Origin: Pseudomonas viridiflava
Lineage (GTDB): Bacteria; Pseudomonadota; Gammaproteobacteria; Pseudomonadales; Pseudomonadaceae
Length of the DNA stretch: 64,000 nt
Direction of reading: 5' to 3'
NCBI RefSeq assembly: GCF_900580675.1
Contig: NZ_UTBG01000154.1
Location: 62,001 to 126,000 of the forward strand
The notes under the pieces were generated by a model that was given only the letters and a program-made list of their open reading frames with translations, searched no databases and had not been told where the DNA came from. Below, in pieces: positions 1 to 9,547 of this stretch. The translations under genes and the position numbers were made by a program. The first letter of the stretch is position 1. Each line of letters starts with the position of its first letter.

Positions 1-225
1 TCGACCCTGGCACCTGCCCGCCTGTTGGGGCTGACCGGAGGGGTGTTCAACTTCATCGGCAACCTGTCGGCGATCGCCACGCCGATCGTGATTGGCTTTT
101 TGGCCAGCGGCGATTCGTTCGCCCCGGCGATTACCTACATCGCGGTACTGGCGTTGCTTGGAGCACTTTCCTACGTATTGCTGGTGGGCAAGGTCGAACG
201 CATCGAACTTCCAGATGGACGCTAA
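1..225 (+). CDS. MFS transporter, C-terminal fragment (start lies before the window)
   Basis: The reading frame is open from base 1 to the TAA at 223-225, so only the last 74 residues are visible. They form two hydrophobic helices with a Gly/Ala-rich lead-in ([15 protein letters not shown]), then a short charged tail ([10 protein letters not shown]). This is the usual end of a major facilitator of the anion:cation symporter family, which imports sugar acids such as glucarate or galactonate. The family call is by pattern recognition of the last two transmembrane helices; the substrate cannot be read from this piece. An inverted repeat follows the stop codon. Confidence 0.7.
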   Translation, partial: STLAPARLLGLTGGVFNFIGNLSAIATPIVIGFLASGDSFAPAITYIAVLALLGALSYVLLVGKVERIELPDGR

Positions 226-254
226 ACCCCTGTGGCAAGCCCGCTCGCCACAAC

Positions 255-280
255 AGCCCGCTTTCCACAGTAAGCGGGCT
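255..280 (+). terminator. Inverted repeat after the MFS gene, possible terminator
   Basis: AGCCCGCTT at 255-263 pairs perfectly with AAGCGGGCT at 272-280 around an 8-nt loop. There is no T-run, so it may be a half-degenerate REP element rather than an efficient intrinsic terminator. The preceding CCCCTGTGGCAAGCCCGC resembles the REP arms seen elsewhere in the window. Confidence 0.45.
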
Positions 281-300
281 TGTCCCATCGTTAGGAGGTG

Positions 301-747
301 TTAGTTGAGAACGCCGTCCAGAATTTCATAGACGATCCCGGTACCGACTGCGATCAGCACCACATCCGGGCCCGAACGGCGCCATTCGTAACCTGGGTAC
401 ACCGGCAGGCGCGACAGGGCGCGGTTGTCCAAGCGTTCGCCGTAGTAACCACGGGGCAGCGGCTGGCCGCGCACCAGGCGCACATTCGGCGGTGGCGGTG
501 CGCCGCGCGAGAACTGGCCGTGGTTGTCGTGGATGATCTGCCGCACCGGGCCAAAATCCTGCGGCGGGCCGCCGCGACGGTTGTCCTGCGGGCCTGGGCC
601 GCGATGGTCATCGCCACGTTGCTCGTGCTGGCCTTGCGGGCCGCCACGGTCAGGGCCGCCCTGGTCGTTAGGCGCGGCCTGCGCCAGGGCACTGGCGCCG
701 AGCATCAGCACGCCGAGACCGGCAATCAAGCGTTTGGGCATTTTCAT
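301..747 (-). CDS. RcnB/CigR-like periplasmic protein
   Basis: This is a 148-residue protein with a Sec signal peptide (MKMPKRLIAGLGVLMLGASALAQA). A long Gly/Pro/Arg/Asp/Gln-rich low-complexity stretch (about residues 25-85) follows. The C-terminal module contains RGQPLPRGYYGERLD and a hydrophobic end (VVLIAVGTGIVYEILDGVL). That module is typical of the RcnB family (periplasmic protein affecting Ni/Co homeostasis in E. coli) and the related CigR proteins. Metal or virulence roles are known only for distant relatives. It lies downstream of trpBA on the same strand, separated by a strong terminator, so it has its own promoter. A second ATG two codons in is an equally possible start. Confidence 0.7.
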   Translation of the reverse strand: MKMPKRLIAGLGVLMLGASALAQAAPNDQGGPDRGGPQGQHEQRGDDHRGPGPQDNRRGGPPQDFGPVRQIIHDNHGQFSRGAPPPPNVRLVRGQPLPRGYYGERLDNRALSRLPVYPGYEWRRSGPDVVLIAVGTGIVYEILDGVLN

Positions 748-774
748 GGGGTGTTTCCTCAGGACTGCACGAAC

Positions 775-809
775 AAAAAAGGGATCTCGAACGAGGTTCG
801 AAATCCCTT
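775..809 (-). terminator. Rho-independent terminator of trpBA
   Basis: Arms at 779-792 and 796-809 form a 14-bp stem with one mismatch and a 3-nt loop. On the minus strand the stem is followed by six T residues (A-run at 775-780 on the plus strand). It ends the trpBA transcript about 75 bp after trpA. Confidence 0.9.
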
Positions 810-884
810 GGTCTTGCTGGTTAGGCTGTACTTGCGCGGGTTGATTCCTCTGTATCAGGAACTTTACCTCTTGCTACACGCCGT

Positions 885-1694
885 TTACTTACGGGCGTTG
901 CGTACGCCTTCCGACAGCGCTGCGCACAGGGTCAACACACCATCAATTGCTTGCTGATCGTTGCTGGCGTTGGCGATGTGATCGATCAATGCCGAACCCA
1001 CCACCACGCCATCCGCCAGGCGCGCGATGGCTGCCGCTTGCTCCGGCGTGCGAATACCAAAACCGATGCTGATCGGCAGGTCGGTATGGCGACGCAGGCG
1101 CGCCACCGCTTCTTCGACGTGTTCCAGCGTGGCGGCGCCCGCACCGGTCACGCCGGCCACCGACACGTAGTACACAAAACCGGAGCTGCCGTTAAGCACG
1201 GTCGGCAGGCGCACGTCATCGGTGGTCGGCGTGGTAAGGCGGATAAAGTCGATACCGGCCGCCTGGGCCGGGTCGCACAGCTCGCCGTTATGTTCAGGCG
1301 GCATGTCGACCACGATCAGGCCGTCTACGCCGGCTTCTTTCGCATCAGCAATAAAAGTCGGCACGCCGTATTTGTGAATCGGGTTGAAGTAACCCATCAG
1401 CACCAGCGGGGTGTCATTGTTGTCTTTGCGGAACTCGCGCACCATCTGCAGGGTTTTCGCCAGGTTCTGCTTGGCTTCCAGCGCGCGGATGTTGGCCAGT
1501 TGGATCGCCGGGCCGTCAGCCATCGGGTCGGTGAAGGGCATGCCCAACTCGATCACATCGGCGCCGGCGGCCGGCAAGCCCTTGAGGATCGCCAGCGAGG
1601 TGTCATAACCCGGGTCGCCGGCGGTGACGAAGGTCACCAGGGCGGCGCGGTTTTGTTCTTTCAGTTGCGCAAAGCGGGCGTGCAGGCGGCTCAT
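885..1694 (-). CDS. trpA: Tryptophan synthase alpha subunit
   Basis: This 269-residue TIM-barrel enzyme cleaves indole-3-glycerol phosphate to indole and glyceraldehyde-3-phosphate, and passes indole to TrpB within the alpha2beta2 complex. The family signature [17 protein letters not shown] carries the catalytic Glu and Asp residues, and the phosphate-binding end GFGIRTPEQ is present. Length is normal for the family (about 268). The ATG directly abuts the trpB stop codon with no spacer, so the two are translationally coupled. Expression should follow the divergent activator TrpI. Confidence 0.98.
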   Translation of the reverse strand: MSRLHARFAQLKEQNRAALVTFVTAGDPGYDTSLAILKGLPAAGADVIELGMPFTDPMADGPAIQLANIRALEAKQNLAKTLQMVREFRKDNNDTPLVLMGYFNPIHKYGVPTFIADAKEAGVDGLIVVDMPPEHNGELCDPAQAAGIDFIRLTTPTTDDVRLPTVLNGSSGFVYYVSVAGVTGAGAATLEHVEEAVARLRRHTDLPISIGFGIRTPEQAAAIARLADGVVVGSALIDHIANASNDQQAIDGVLTLCAALSEGVRNARK

Positions 1695-3046
<1,352 letters not shown>

Positions 3047-3047
3047 G

Positions 3048-3944
3048 ATGAGCCGAGACCTTCCGCCCCTCAATGCCCTGCGTGCGTTCGAAGCCACTGC
3101 GCGGTTGAACAGCGTCAGCCAGGCTGCAGAGCAACTTCACGTGACCCACGGCGCGGTCAGTCGCCAGTTGAAGGTGCTGGAAGAGCACCTGGGTGTCACC
3201 TTGTTCGTCAAGGATGGGCGTGGCCTTAAACTCACAGATGCCGGCGTTCGGCTACGGGATGCCAGTTCGGATGCGTTCGAACGTTTACGGGATGTGTGCG
3301 CCGAGTTGTCCCAGGCCAGCGCCGATGCGCCGTTCGTGCTCGGCTGCTCAGGAAGTCTGCTGGCGCGCTGGCTGATTCCCCGATTAGGTCGTTTGAATGC
3401 CGACCTGCCGGATTTGCGCCTGCACTTGTCGGCGGGTGACGGCGACCTCGACCCACGGCGCCCTGGTCTCGACGCTTTGCTGGTATTTGCAGAGCCGCCA
3501 TGGCCGGCGGATATGCAGGTGTATGAGCTGGCCAGCGAGCGCATCGGGCCGGTGATGAGCCCGCGATTTGCCGGTTACGAGCGCTTGCGCCAGGCACCCG
3601 CCTCGGCTTTGTGCGAGGAAGCCTTGTTGCACACCACTTCGCGCCCGCAAGCCTGGCCGAGTTGGGCGCAGCAATACGGCATCGAGTCCGGCGCGTTGAA
3701 ACATGGCCAAGGCTTTGAGCATTTGTATTATTTGCTGGAGGCGGCAGTTGCGGGGTTGGGCGTGGCGATTGCGCCAGAACCGCTTGTGGCAGAGGACCTG
3801 CGCGCGGGTCGCCTAGTGGCGCCGTGGGGCTTCAGTAAAACCCCGGCGCACCTGGCGTTGTGGCTACCCAAGCGCGCCGCAGATGGGCGCGCGGGTCAAC
3901 TGGCGCAGTGGCTCAAGGCAGAGCTTTTGCGCCAGCCGGTTTAG
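3048..3944 (+). CDS. trpI: LysR-type activator of trpBA
   Basis: This is a 298-residue LysR regulator. The N-terminal winged helix-turn-helix spans about residues 8-65 ([39 protein letters not shown]), and an effector-binding domain fills the rest. It is divergent from trpBA with a recognisable TrpI operator between them. In Pseudomonas, TrpI senses indoleglycerol phosphate and switches on trpBA. The start at [12 protein letters not shown] gives the usual LysR N-terminus. Confidence 0.93.
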   Translation: MSRDLPPLNALRAFEATARLNSVSQAAEQLHVTHGAVSRQLKVLEEHLGVTLFVKDGRGLKLTDAGVRLRDASSDAFERLRDVCAELSQASADAPFVLGCSGSLLARWLIPRLGRLNADLPDLRLHLSAGDGDLDPRRPGLDALLVFAEPPWPADMQVYELASERIGPVMSPRFAGYERLRQAPASALCEEALLHTTSRPQAWPSWAQQYGIESGALKHGQGFEHLYYLLEAAVAGLGVAIAPEPLVAEDLRAGRLVAPWGFSKTPAHLALWLPKRAADGRAGQLAQWLKAELLRQPV

Positions 3945-3952
3945 CCGGTCAA

Positions 3953-4279
3953 TCAGTCACCGCGTTTGCACAGCAGGTACGCAGCCAGCAGGCCCAGTGC
4001 ACCTACAGCGACGCCGGCTGTAGTCCATGGGTGCTCTTGTGCGTAGTCCCGGGTAGCAACACCGGTTTCGCGGATTTTGACTTTGCTTTCTTCGTAGGCA
4101 TCGCTGATCAGATGACGGGAGTGCTTGAGGGCATTCTCGGCATTGCTTTTCAGGGCCTTCAGCGTTTTGCGCGACTCATCGGATGCATCGTCCTTGAGGC
4201 TCTCAAGGGACTTGAGCAGGCTCGAAATCTCGGCTTCCATGCTTTCCAGCGACGCTTTGCGTAAAGAAGTGTTGGCCAT
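3953..4279 (-). CDS. DUF883 (ElaB/YqjD-type) membrane-anchored protein
   Basis: This 108-residue protein has an amphipathic, heptad-like helical N-terminal part (about residues 1-75, rich in Lys, Glu, Ser) and one C-terminal transmembrane helix (TTAGVAVGALGLLAAYLLC) ending in KRGD. That is the layout of the ElaB/YqjD/DUF883 family. E. coli members are inner-membrane proteins made in stationary phase, and one has been reported to bind ribosomes. I start at MANTSLRKAS because AGGAGAG lies just upstream; the open frame extends 10 codons further. It converges with trpI, 8 bp apart. Confidence 0.85.
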   Translation of the reverse strand: MANTSLRKASLESMEAEISSLLKSLESLKDDASDESRKTLKALKSNAENALKHSRHLISDAYEESKVKIRETGVATRDYAQEHPWTTAGVAVGALGLLAAYLLCKRGD

Positions 4280-4400
4280 GTGGGCTCTCCTGAAGTGATT
4301 GAGTGGCATGTGTAGATACCGACTGCGGCGCTTTCAGAAAGTGCAGTAAATCTGAACTTTCAGGTAGGAATGGTCGACAGAAGCAGTACGAACATTGACT

Positions 4401-4408
4401 GCTACGCT
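4401..4408 (+). promoter_or_regulatory. RpoS-like -10 element before dodecin
   Basis: GCTACGCT fits the RpoS-preferred extended -10 pattern KCTAYRCT, 26 bp before the dodecin start codon. Dodecins are commonly stationary-phase proteins. This is a motif match only. Confidence 0.4.
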
Positions 4409-4433
4409 CACTAGAGACCTCAGGAGAAACGCT

Positions 4434-4649
4434 ATGTCTGATCATCACACGTACAAGAAAGTCGAACTGGTCGGCTCGTCGGCCACCAGCATCGAAGACG
4501 CGATCAACAACGCCCTCGCCGAAGCCCACAAGAGCATCAAGCACTTGGAGTGGTTTGAAGTGACCGAGACCCGTGGCCATATCGAGAACGGCAAGGCTGC
4601 GCACTTCCAGGTCACCCTCAAGGTGGGGTTCCGAATTGCCAGTAGTTGA
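4434..4649 (+). CDS. Dodecin, flavin-storage protein
   Basis: This 71-residue protein has the dodecin fold signature: a beta strand ([10 protein letters not shown]), one helix ([22 protein letters not shown]), then [28 protein letters not shown]. The Trp in LEWFEV is the residue that stacks against the flavin in bacterial dodecins. Dodecins form hollow dodecamers that bind FMN/FAD or CoA and are thought to buffer free flavin. The start at MSDHHTYKK has AGGAG 7 bp upstream; an in-frame upstream codon at 4395 lacks this. Confidence 0.92.
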   Translation: MSDHHTYKKVELVGSSATSIEDAINNALAEAHKSIKHLEWFEVTETRGHIENGKAAHFQVTLKVGFRIASS

Positions 4650-4765
4650 TCGGGCGGGTTGAACTTTGCCCACTGGCCGATTGCCATAACCTGCGCTACA
4701 ACCAATGGGTGCCGATGCGAAAGCGTCGGCACGCTCTTTTCGATCAGCGCAAAGGAAAGTAACGG

Positions 4766-4993
4766 ATGAAGAAGTTCCTGTTAGCGGTAGGTTTGTTGAG
4801 CATTGCGGGCACAGCCCTGGCGGCGGGCAAGCCTTGTGAAGAGCTGAAAAGCGAGATTGCGGCGAAAATCGACGCCAAAGGCGCTTCGGGTTATTCGCTG
4901 GAAGTGGTGGATAAAGGCGCTGCTCCCAGTGACCACGAAGTAGTTGGCAGCTGCGAAGGCGGCACCAAGGAAATCGTCTACAAGCGCGGTTAA
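4766..4993 (+). CDS. DUF1161 small periplasmic protein (copy 1)
   Basis: This 75-residue protein has a clear signal peptide (MKKFLLAVGLLSIAGTALAAG). The mature part has two cysteines, in CEELKSEI and GSCEGGTKEIVY, likely forming a disulfide. This pattern defines DUF1161. The function is unknown. A paralogue of the same size lies at 6955-7194, beyond a monooxygenase gene and osmC. A strong terminator follows 20 bp after the stop codon. Confidence 0.85.
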   Translation: MKKFLLAVGLLSIAGTALAAGKPCEELKSEIAAKIDAKGASGYSLEVVDKGAAPSDHEVVGSCEGGTKEIVYKRG

Positions 4994-5014
4994 TCCCGTG
5001 TTGCAGGTATGAGA

Positions 5015-5070
5015 CGACGCACCTGTGGCGAGGGAACAAGCTCCCTCACCACAGGTGCGTCGTTTTTTTT
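5015..5070 (+). terminator. Rho-independent terminator after the DUF1161 gene
   Basis: Arms at 5015-5035 and 5042-5062 form a 21-bp stem with one mismatch, followed by eight T residues. The upper part (ctgtggcgaggga ... tccctcaccacag) resembles the repeat around 39000-39056, so this terminator has probably been built from a REP-type element. Confidence 0.92.
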
Positions 5071-5081
5071 CGTCCGGGTTT

Positions 5082-6083
5082 TTAACCCTTCATCGCCTGC
5101 GCCAACAGCTCGTAGGAGCGGATCCGGTCGGCGTGTTCGTACAGGTCACTGGTAAAGATCAGCTCATCGGCGCCGGTTTGCTCAATCAGCACTTCCAGTT
5201 TGGCGCGAATTTTCGCCGGGCTGCCGACCATCGCCAGGCCGAGGAAGCTGCCTACGGCATCCTTCTCATGGGGCAGCCACAGGCCATCCATGGTTTTCAC
5301 CGGCGCGCGTTGCACCAGGCTTTGGCCACGCATCAGCGCCAGGATGCGCTGGTACATGGAGGTCGCCAGGTATTCGGCTTGCTCATCGGTGTCGGCCGCT
5401 ACCAGCGGAACGCCGAGCATCACGTAGGGTTTGTCCAGTACGGCCGAAGGCTTGAAGTGATTGCGGTAGACGCGAATCGCCTCATGCATCAAACGCGGTG
5501 CGAAGTGTGAAGCAAAGGCGTAGGGCAAACCGCGCTCCCCTGCCAGCTGCGCGCTGAACAGGCTGGAACCGAGCAGCCACACCGGTACGTTGGTGCCGGT
5601 GCCGGGCACGGCGATGATGCGTTGGTCCGGGGTGCGTGGGCCCAGGTAAGCCATCAGCTCGGCCACGTCTTCCGGAAACTCATCCGCGCTGCCGGAACGC
5701 TCACGGCGCAGGGCGCGGGCGGTCATCTGGTCGGAACCGGGCGCGCGGCCCAGGCCCAGATCGATACGGCCGGGGTAGAGGCTTTCCAGGGTGCCGAACT
5801 GCTCGGCGATCACCAGGGGCGCATGGTTAGGCAGCATCACGCCACCCGAACCGACGCGAATGGTCGAGGTGCCACCGGCCAGGTAACCCAGCAACACCGA
5901 GGTCGCCGAGCTGGCGATGCCATCCATGTTGTGGTGCTCAGCCACCCAGAACCGGTTGTAGCCGAACTTTTCCACGTGCTGCGCCAGGTCCAGGGAATTA
6001 CGCAGCGACTGCGCCACGCTGCCGTTGGCCCGCACGGGCACCAGGTCCAGGGTCGAGAATTTTACGTCGGACAGCGATTTCAT
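5082..6083 (-). CDS. LLM-class flavin-dependent oxidoreductase
   Basis: This 333-residue luciferase-like monooxygenase is a TIM-barrel enzyme using reduced FMN. Recognisable pieces are [22 protein letters not shown] near the start, [56 protein letters not shown], and [13 protein letters not shown]. These match the YhbW/MsnO8-type subgroup. The substrate is unknown. I start at MKSLSDVKF with GGAGAAGCAGG upstream. The downstream terminator is shared in a convergent arrangement with the DUF1161 gene. Confidence 0.88.
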   Translation of the reverse strand: MKSLSDVKFSTLDLVPVRANGSVAQSLRNSLDLAQHVEKFGYNRFWVAEHHNMDGIASSATSVLLGYLAGGTSTIRVGSGGVMLPNHAPLVIAEQFGTLESLYPGRIDLGLGRAPGSDQMTARALRRERSGSADEFPEDVAELMAYLGPRTPDQRIIAVPGTGTNVPVWLLGSSLFSAQLAGERGLPYAFASHFAPRLMHEAIRVYRNHFKPSAVLDKPYVMLGVPLVAADTDEQAEYLATSMYQRILALMRGQSLVQRAPVKTMDGLWLPHEKDAVGSFLGLAMVGSPAKIRAKLEVLIEQTGADELIFTSDLYEHADRIRSYELLAQAMKG

Positions 6084-6234
6084 AAGCCTGCTTCTCCAAT
6101 AGGGGCGCAGGCTTCTTAGACGAACCAAAACCTGCCGCTTCATGTGCATGCTTTATGAAATGAGGGCATATACCCGAGATTCAATAGCAAGCATGGAAAT
6201 TTCCTACTGTTTCGCTAGGTTTCTCCGACAAGAT

Positions 6235-6262
6235 GAACTTTGCCGGGGCGTCTATCCTCAGA
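6235..6262 (+). promoter_or_regulatory. AlgU (sigma-22)-type promoter of osmC
   Basis: GAACTT at 6235-6240, a 17-bp spacer, then TCAGA at 6258-6262 matches the AlgU/RpoE consensus GAACTT-N16/17-TCtgA. The start codon is 40 bp downstream. The same -35 and -10 with the same spacer occur before the ErsA RNA in this window. osmC is, as I recall, a known AlgU-dependent gene in P. aeruginosa. Confidence 0.7.
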
Positions 6263-6301
6263 ACCCTTACTGACGCAAAACCACCGTTCGAGGAGAAAGC
6301 T

Positions 6302-6733
6302 ATGAGTATTGTTAAAAAGGCATCCGCGCATTGGGAAGGTGATCTGAAGACTGGCCTGGGTTCCATTTCCACTGAAACCGGCGTGCTGCGCGAAGCACCC
6401 TACGGCTTCAAGGCCCGTTTCGAAGGCCGCAAGGGCACCAACCCTGAAGAGTTGATCGGCGCGGCTCACGCCGGCTGTTTCTCCATGGCGTTTTCGATGA
6501 TTCTGGGTGATGCCGGCCTTAAGGCTGACAGCATCGACACCCAGGCTGAAGTGACTCTGGACCAGGTCGAAGGCGGCTTCGCGATCACTGCCGTGCACCT
6601 GGTGTTGAAGGCCAAGATTCCAGGCGCAAGCCAGGCGCAGTTCGATGAACTGAGCAAAAAGGCCAAGGAAGGTTGCCCGGTGTCCAAAGTGCTGAATGCG
6701 ACAATCAGCCTGGATGCCACGCTGGTCAGCTAA
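6302..6733 (+). CDS. osmC: Osmotically inducible peroxiredoxin OsmC
   Basis: This 143-residue protein has exactly the length of E. coli OsmC, with closely similar motifs: AHWEGDLKTGLGS, GTNPEELIGAAHAGCFSMAFS and KEGCPVSKVL. The two reactive cysteines fall at residues 59 and 125. OsmC reduces organic hydroperoxides in the cytoplasm as a homodimer. The start at MSIVKKASAHW is preceded by GGAG. An AlgU-type promoter lies immediately upstream, and a REP doublet follows the gene. Confidence 0.95.
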   Translation: MSIVKKASAHWEGDLKTGLGSISTETGVLREAPYGFKARFEGRKGTNPEELIGAAHAGCFSMAFSMILGDAGLKADSIDTQAEVTLDQVEGGFAITAVHLVLKAKIPGASQAQFDELSKKAKEGCPVSKVLNATISLDATLVS

Positions 6734-6760
6734 CGCGACCTTCAACGCAAAGCAGGTCCG

Positions 6761-6850
6761 ATGTGGGAGGGGGCTTGCTCCCGATAGCGTTTGGTCAGTC
6801 AACACCAGAATGACTGACACACCGCTACCGGGAGCAAGCCCCCTCCCGCA
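6761..6850. repeat. REP doublet (REPIN-like)
   Basis: Two inverted arms, ATGTGGGAGGGGGCTTGCTC and its near-complement GGGAGCAAGCCCCCTCCCGC, flank about 45 bp. This is the GC-rich arm variant (GGGAGGGGGCTTGC) also found at 8811 and 12531. Confidence 0.9.
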
Positions 6851-6954
6851 ATTGTTATGCGTTAAATCAGAACTCGTGTTTCACCGTTGTGGTCCTATAG
6901 CGTATGCAGCCTTAGACGCACACCCGTGCGCAATGCATTTAGGGAGCTTCACTG

Positions 6955-7194
6955 ATGAAACGTATTGCCTTGGCGGTTATCTGCGGTGCACTGGCAACGT
7001 CGGCCCTGGCCGCGCCAAAAGACTGCGAAGAGCTCAGGAAAGAGATCGAGGTCAAAATCCAGGCGAACGCCGTTCCGTCCTACACCCTGGAGATCGTCAG
7101 CAAGGAAGAAGCTGACAAGCACGACAGTGCCATGGTCGTCGGCAGCTGTGAGAACGGCACCAAAGCCATCGTCTACCAGAAGAACAACGACTGA
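6955..7194 (+). CDS. DUF1161 small periplasmic protein (copy 2)
   Basis: This is a 79-residue paralogue of the protein at 4766-4993. It has a signal peptide (MKRIALAVICGALATSALAA), then CEELRKEIEVKI and VGSCENGTKAIVYQKNND with the same paired cysteines. The function is unknown. A GAACTC-N17-TCCTA pattern upstream (about 6871-6898) is a weak AlgU-like candidate. It is convergent with the next gene, whose stop codon is immediately adjacent (7195). Confidence 0.85.
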   Translation: MKRIALAVICGALATSALAAPKDCEELRKEIEVKIQANAVPSYTLEIVSKEEADKHDSAMVVGSCENGTKAIVYQKNND

Positions 7195-7617
7195 TCAGAG
7201 GCAGTTGACGCTGCGTTCCTCGGCCAGCAATTGGCGAGCGGCGTTATACAGACGGATATTGGGCGTGTAGCCCAACGAGCGTCCTTCCAGCCGATAGCGT
7301 TGGCCAGCCTCGAAATGGTCGTACTGCAAGGTGATGAAACAGGTACGGTCGCTCGTTTGTCCAAACCCACTTAAGCTGCCGCCCGTAGGCACCTCAAAAT
7401 CAAACCGCACCATCAATTCGTGACTGCCCGGTGGGACCTGAAAATAGCGCCCGTCCGGGAGGTTCTTGCCGTCCAGGCGCTGGGCCATGACCAGCTTGGC
7501 ACCCGGAGTCGGGGTGGCGAAATCGACCCAGGCTTGTTTTGGGTCGACCGGCGGGATGGGCGTCGAAGCACAGGCGCTGAGGAACAAGGCGGTGACGGGT
7601 AGCAAGAGCTGGCGCAT
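7195..7617 (-). CDS. Conserved lipoprotein of unknown function
   Basis: This is a 140-residue protein. The N-terminus MRQLLLPVTALFLSACAS has a lipobox (LSAC), so it should be a lipid-anchored envelope protein. The remainder looks beta-rich (GSHELMVRFDFEVP, RTCFITLQYDHFEAGQRYRLEG) with two further cysteines. I know it only as a conserved Pseudomonas protein sitting beside the aminopeptidase lipoprotein (PA0062-like context). An in-frame GTG three codons upstream (7626) is an alternative start; neither has a good ribosome-binding site. Confidence 0.7.
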   Translation of the reverse strand: MRQLLLPVTALFLSACASTPIPPVDPKQAWVDFATPTPGAKLVMAQRLDGKNLPDGRYFQVPPGSHELMVRFDFEVPTGGSLSGFGQTSDRTCFITLQYDHFEAGQRYRLEGRSLGYTPNIRLYNAARQLLAEERSVNCL

Positions 7618-7760
7618 GGCGGGCACTCGGCGGAGGGGAAGGAATAGAACCTGGCGCCGACGGCAGCAGACTCCCTATGAGTATAAACACGCTGTGCCAT
7701 GGAAAAATTCCGTGCCGGCAGGATAGTCTGGCGAATAAATAACCCAGGAGTGGTTGGGGC

Positions 7761-8804
7761 ATGGTCAGGCGGTTTCTTCCAGGGTTAATGGTGCTGCTGC
7801 TCAGCGGCTGTTCAAGTGTCAGTTATTACAGCCAGTTAGCCGGCGGCCAGTGGCAGTTGCTGCGGGCCCGGGAGCCGGTGTCCAAGGTTATCGCCGACCC
7901 CTCTCGCCCACAGGCGTTGCGTGATCACTTGGCGCAATCGCAAAAAGCGCGGACGTTCGCCACTGAGCACCTGCACCTTCCCGACAACCAGAGTTACAGG
8001 TTGTATGCCGACATTGGCCGTTCCTACGTGGTCTGGAACGTGTTTGCTACGCGGGAATTTTCCCTGTCACCCGACACGCATTGCTTCCCCATCGCGGGTT
8101 GTGTGGCCTATCGCGGCTATTACCGGCAGGGCGCGGCACGCGGTGAGGCGGCGCTGTTGAAGCAACGGGGCATGGATGTCTCGATCGGTGGCGTCGAGGC
8201 GTATTCCACTCTGGGGTGGTTCAACGACCCGATCATGAATTCGATGATGAATTGGGGTGACGAGCGCCTGGCCACGTTGATTTTTCATGAGCTGGCGCAC
8301 CAGCGGTTCTATGTGAAAGACGACACCGAATTCAACGAGTCATTTGCCAACTTCGTCGAGCAGGAAGGCACGCGCCAATGGCGTGCGGCTCGGGGCTTGC
8401 CGCCACTCAGCGACGCGCTGGCGCAGCAGCGTGACGAATTTATCCGCTTGATCCTCGATACCCGTAAACGCCTGGAAGTGCTGTACGCGCAGCCATTGGC
8501 GGCTGACGTGATGCGCCAAGCCAAGGCGGCGCAATTTGAGCGCTTGCGCCGTGACTATCGCCAGCTGCGGGATAGCCAGTGGGGCGGGGACAAGCGTTAC
8601 GACGCTTGGATCAACCAGCCGATGAACAACGCGCGGTTGTTACCGTTCGGGCTGTATGACCAATGGGTGCCGGCGTTTGCGGCGCTGTTTGCGCAGGAAG
8701 GTGGGGATTGGGTGAGGTTTTACGCGGCGGTGGAGAAGATGGGTGGGTTGCCGGTGGCGCAGCGTAAAGCGGCGTTGAGGCAGTTGGAGGGGGTTGGCCA
8801 TTAG
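7761..8804 (+). CDS. Zinc aminopeptidase lipoprotein (DUF2265 family)
   Basis: This 347-residue protein begins MVRRFLPGLMVLLLSGCSSV, a lipoprotein signal. The catalytic HExxH motif appears in LIFHELAHQRFYVKDD, followed downstream by FNESFANFVEQEG, which supplies the third zinc ligand of a gluzincin-type site. The family is annotated as putative aminopeptidases. It is divergent from the neighbouring lipoprotein gene with a 143-bp shared upstream region, suggesting a paired envelope function. It ends 6 bp before a REP doublet. Confidence 0.82.
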   Translation: MVRRFLPGLMVLLLSGCSSVSYYSQLAGGQWQLLRAREPVSKVIADPSRPQALRDHLAQSQKARTFATEHLHLPDNQSYRLYADIGRSYVVWNVFATREFSLSPDTHCFPIAGCVAYRGYYRQGAARGEAALLKQRGMDVSIGGVEAYSTLGWFNDPIMNSMMNWGDERLATLIFHELAHQRFYVKDDTEFNESFANFVEQEGTRQWRAARGLPPLSDALAQQRDEFIRLILDTRKRLEVLYAQPLAADVMRQAKAAQFERLRRDYRQLRDSQWGGDKRYDAWINQPMNNARLLPFGLYDQWVPAFAALFAQEGGDWVRFYAAVEKMGGLPVAQRKAALRQLEGVGH

Positions 8805-8810
8805 GGACCC

Positions 8811-8884
8811 ATCGGGGCAAGCCCCCTCCCACACTGACCTGTGTACACGGTCAAAATGTGGGAGGGGGCTTGCCCCCGATAGCG
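8811..8884. repeat. REP doublet (REPIN-like)
   Basis: ATCGGGGCAAGCCCCCTCCC (8811-8830) is inverted at 8861-8880. It sits exactly between two convergent stop codons (8804 and 8888) and probably doubles as a bidirectional terminator. Confidence 0.9.
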
Positions 8885-8887
8885 ATT

Positions 8888-9547
8888 TCAGCCGCGCTGC
8901 AAAAACGCCTGATGCATCTCAGCCAACGTCTCGAAATGCCAGGTCGGCGCCTCGGCATTCAGCTCTTCAAAACTGCCAAACCCATACCCCACCGCCGCCG
9001 CATCCACGCCATTGCTGCGGGCGCCGATCAGGTCATGCTTGCGGTCACCAATCATCAGCGTAGTGGCCGGGTCCAGGCCTTCTTCGCTGATCAGGTGCGC
9101 GATCAGCTCGACCTTGTTGGTGCGCGTGCCATCCAGCTCGCTGCCGTAGATCACCTTGAAGTGCCTGGCAAAATCGAAATGCCGCGCAATCTCGCGGGCA
9201 AACACCCACGGCTTGGACGTCGCGACATACAGCTGGCGGTCCTGGCTGCTCAAGTCTTCGAGCAATGGCATCACGCCGTCGAACACGCGGTTTTCATACA
9301 GCCCGGTGACCTTGAAGCGCTCGCGATAGAAATTCACCGCCTCCCAGGCCTTGGCTTCATCGAAGTCGTAAAACTGCATGAAGGCTTGCAGCAACGGCGG
9401 ACCGATGAAGTGCTCGAGCCTGGTCAGGTCCGGCTCGTCGATACCCAGCTTGCCGAGGGCGTACTGGATCGAACGGGTGATGCCCTCCCGCGGGTCGGTG
9501 AGGGTGCCATCCAGATCGAACAGGACAGTTTGGTAGTTCAGGGTCAT
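8888..9547 (-). CDS. HAD-family hydrolase, phosphoglycolate-phosphatase-like
   Basis: This 219-residue enzyme has the HAD motifs: FDLDGTLTD with nucleophile Asp11, motif II Thr in YVATSKPW, motif III Lys in TNKVELI, and motif IV GDRKHDLIGA. A helical cap lies between motifs I and II, making it subfamily IA. Likely substrates are small phosphoesters or nucleotides; this cannot be told from sequence. Its start overlaps the carbonic anhydrase stop by 4 bp, so the two are co-transcribed. Confidence 0.85.
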   Translation of the reverse strand: MTLNYQTVLFDLDGTLTDPREGITRSIQYALGKLGIDEPDLTRLEHFIGPPLLQAFMQFYDFDEAKAWEAVNFYRERFKVTGLYENRVFDGVMPLLEDLSSQDRQLYVATSKPWVFAREIARHFDFARHFKVIYGSELDGTRTNKVELIAHLISEEGLDPATTLMIGDRKHDLIGARSNGVDAAAVGYGFGSFEELNAEAPTWHFETLAEMHQAFLQRG

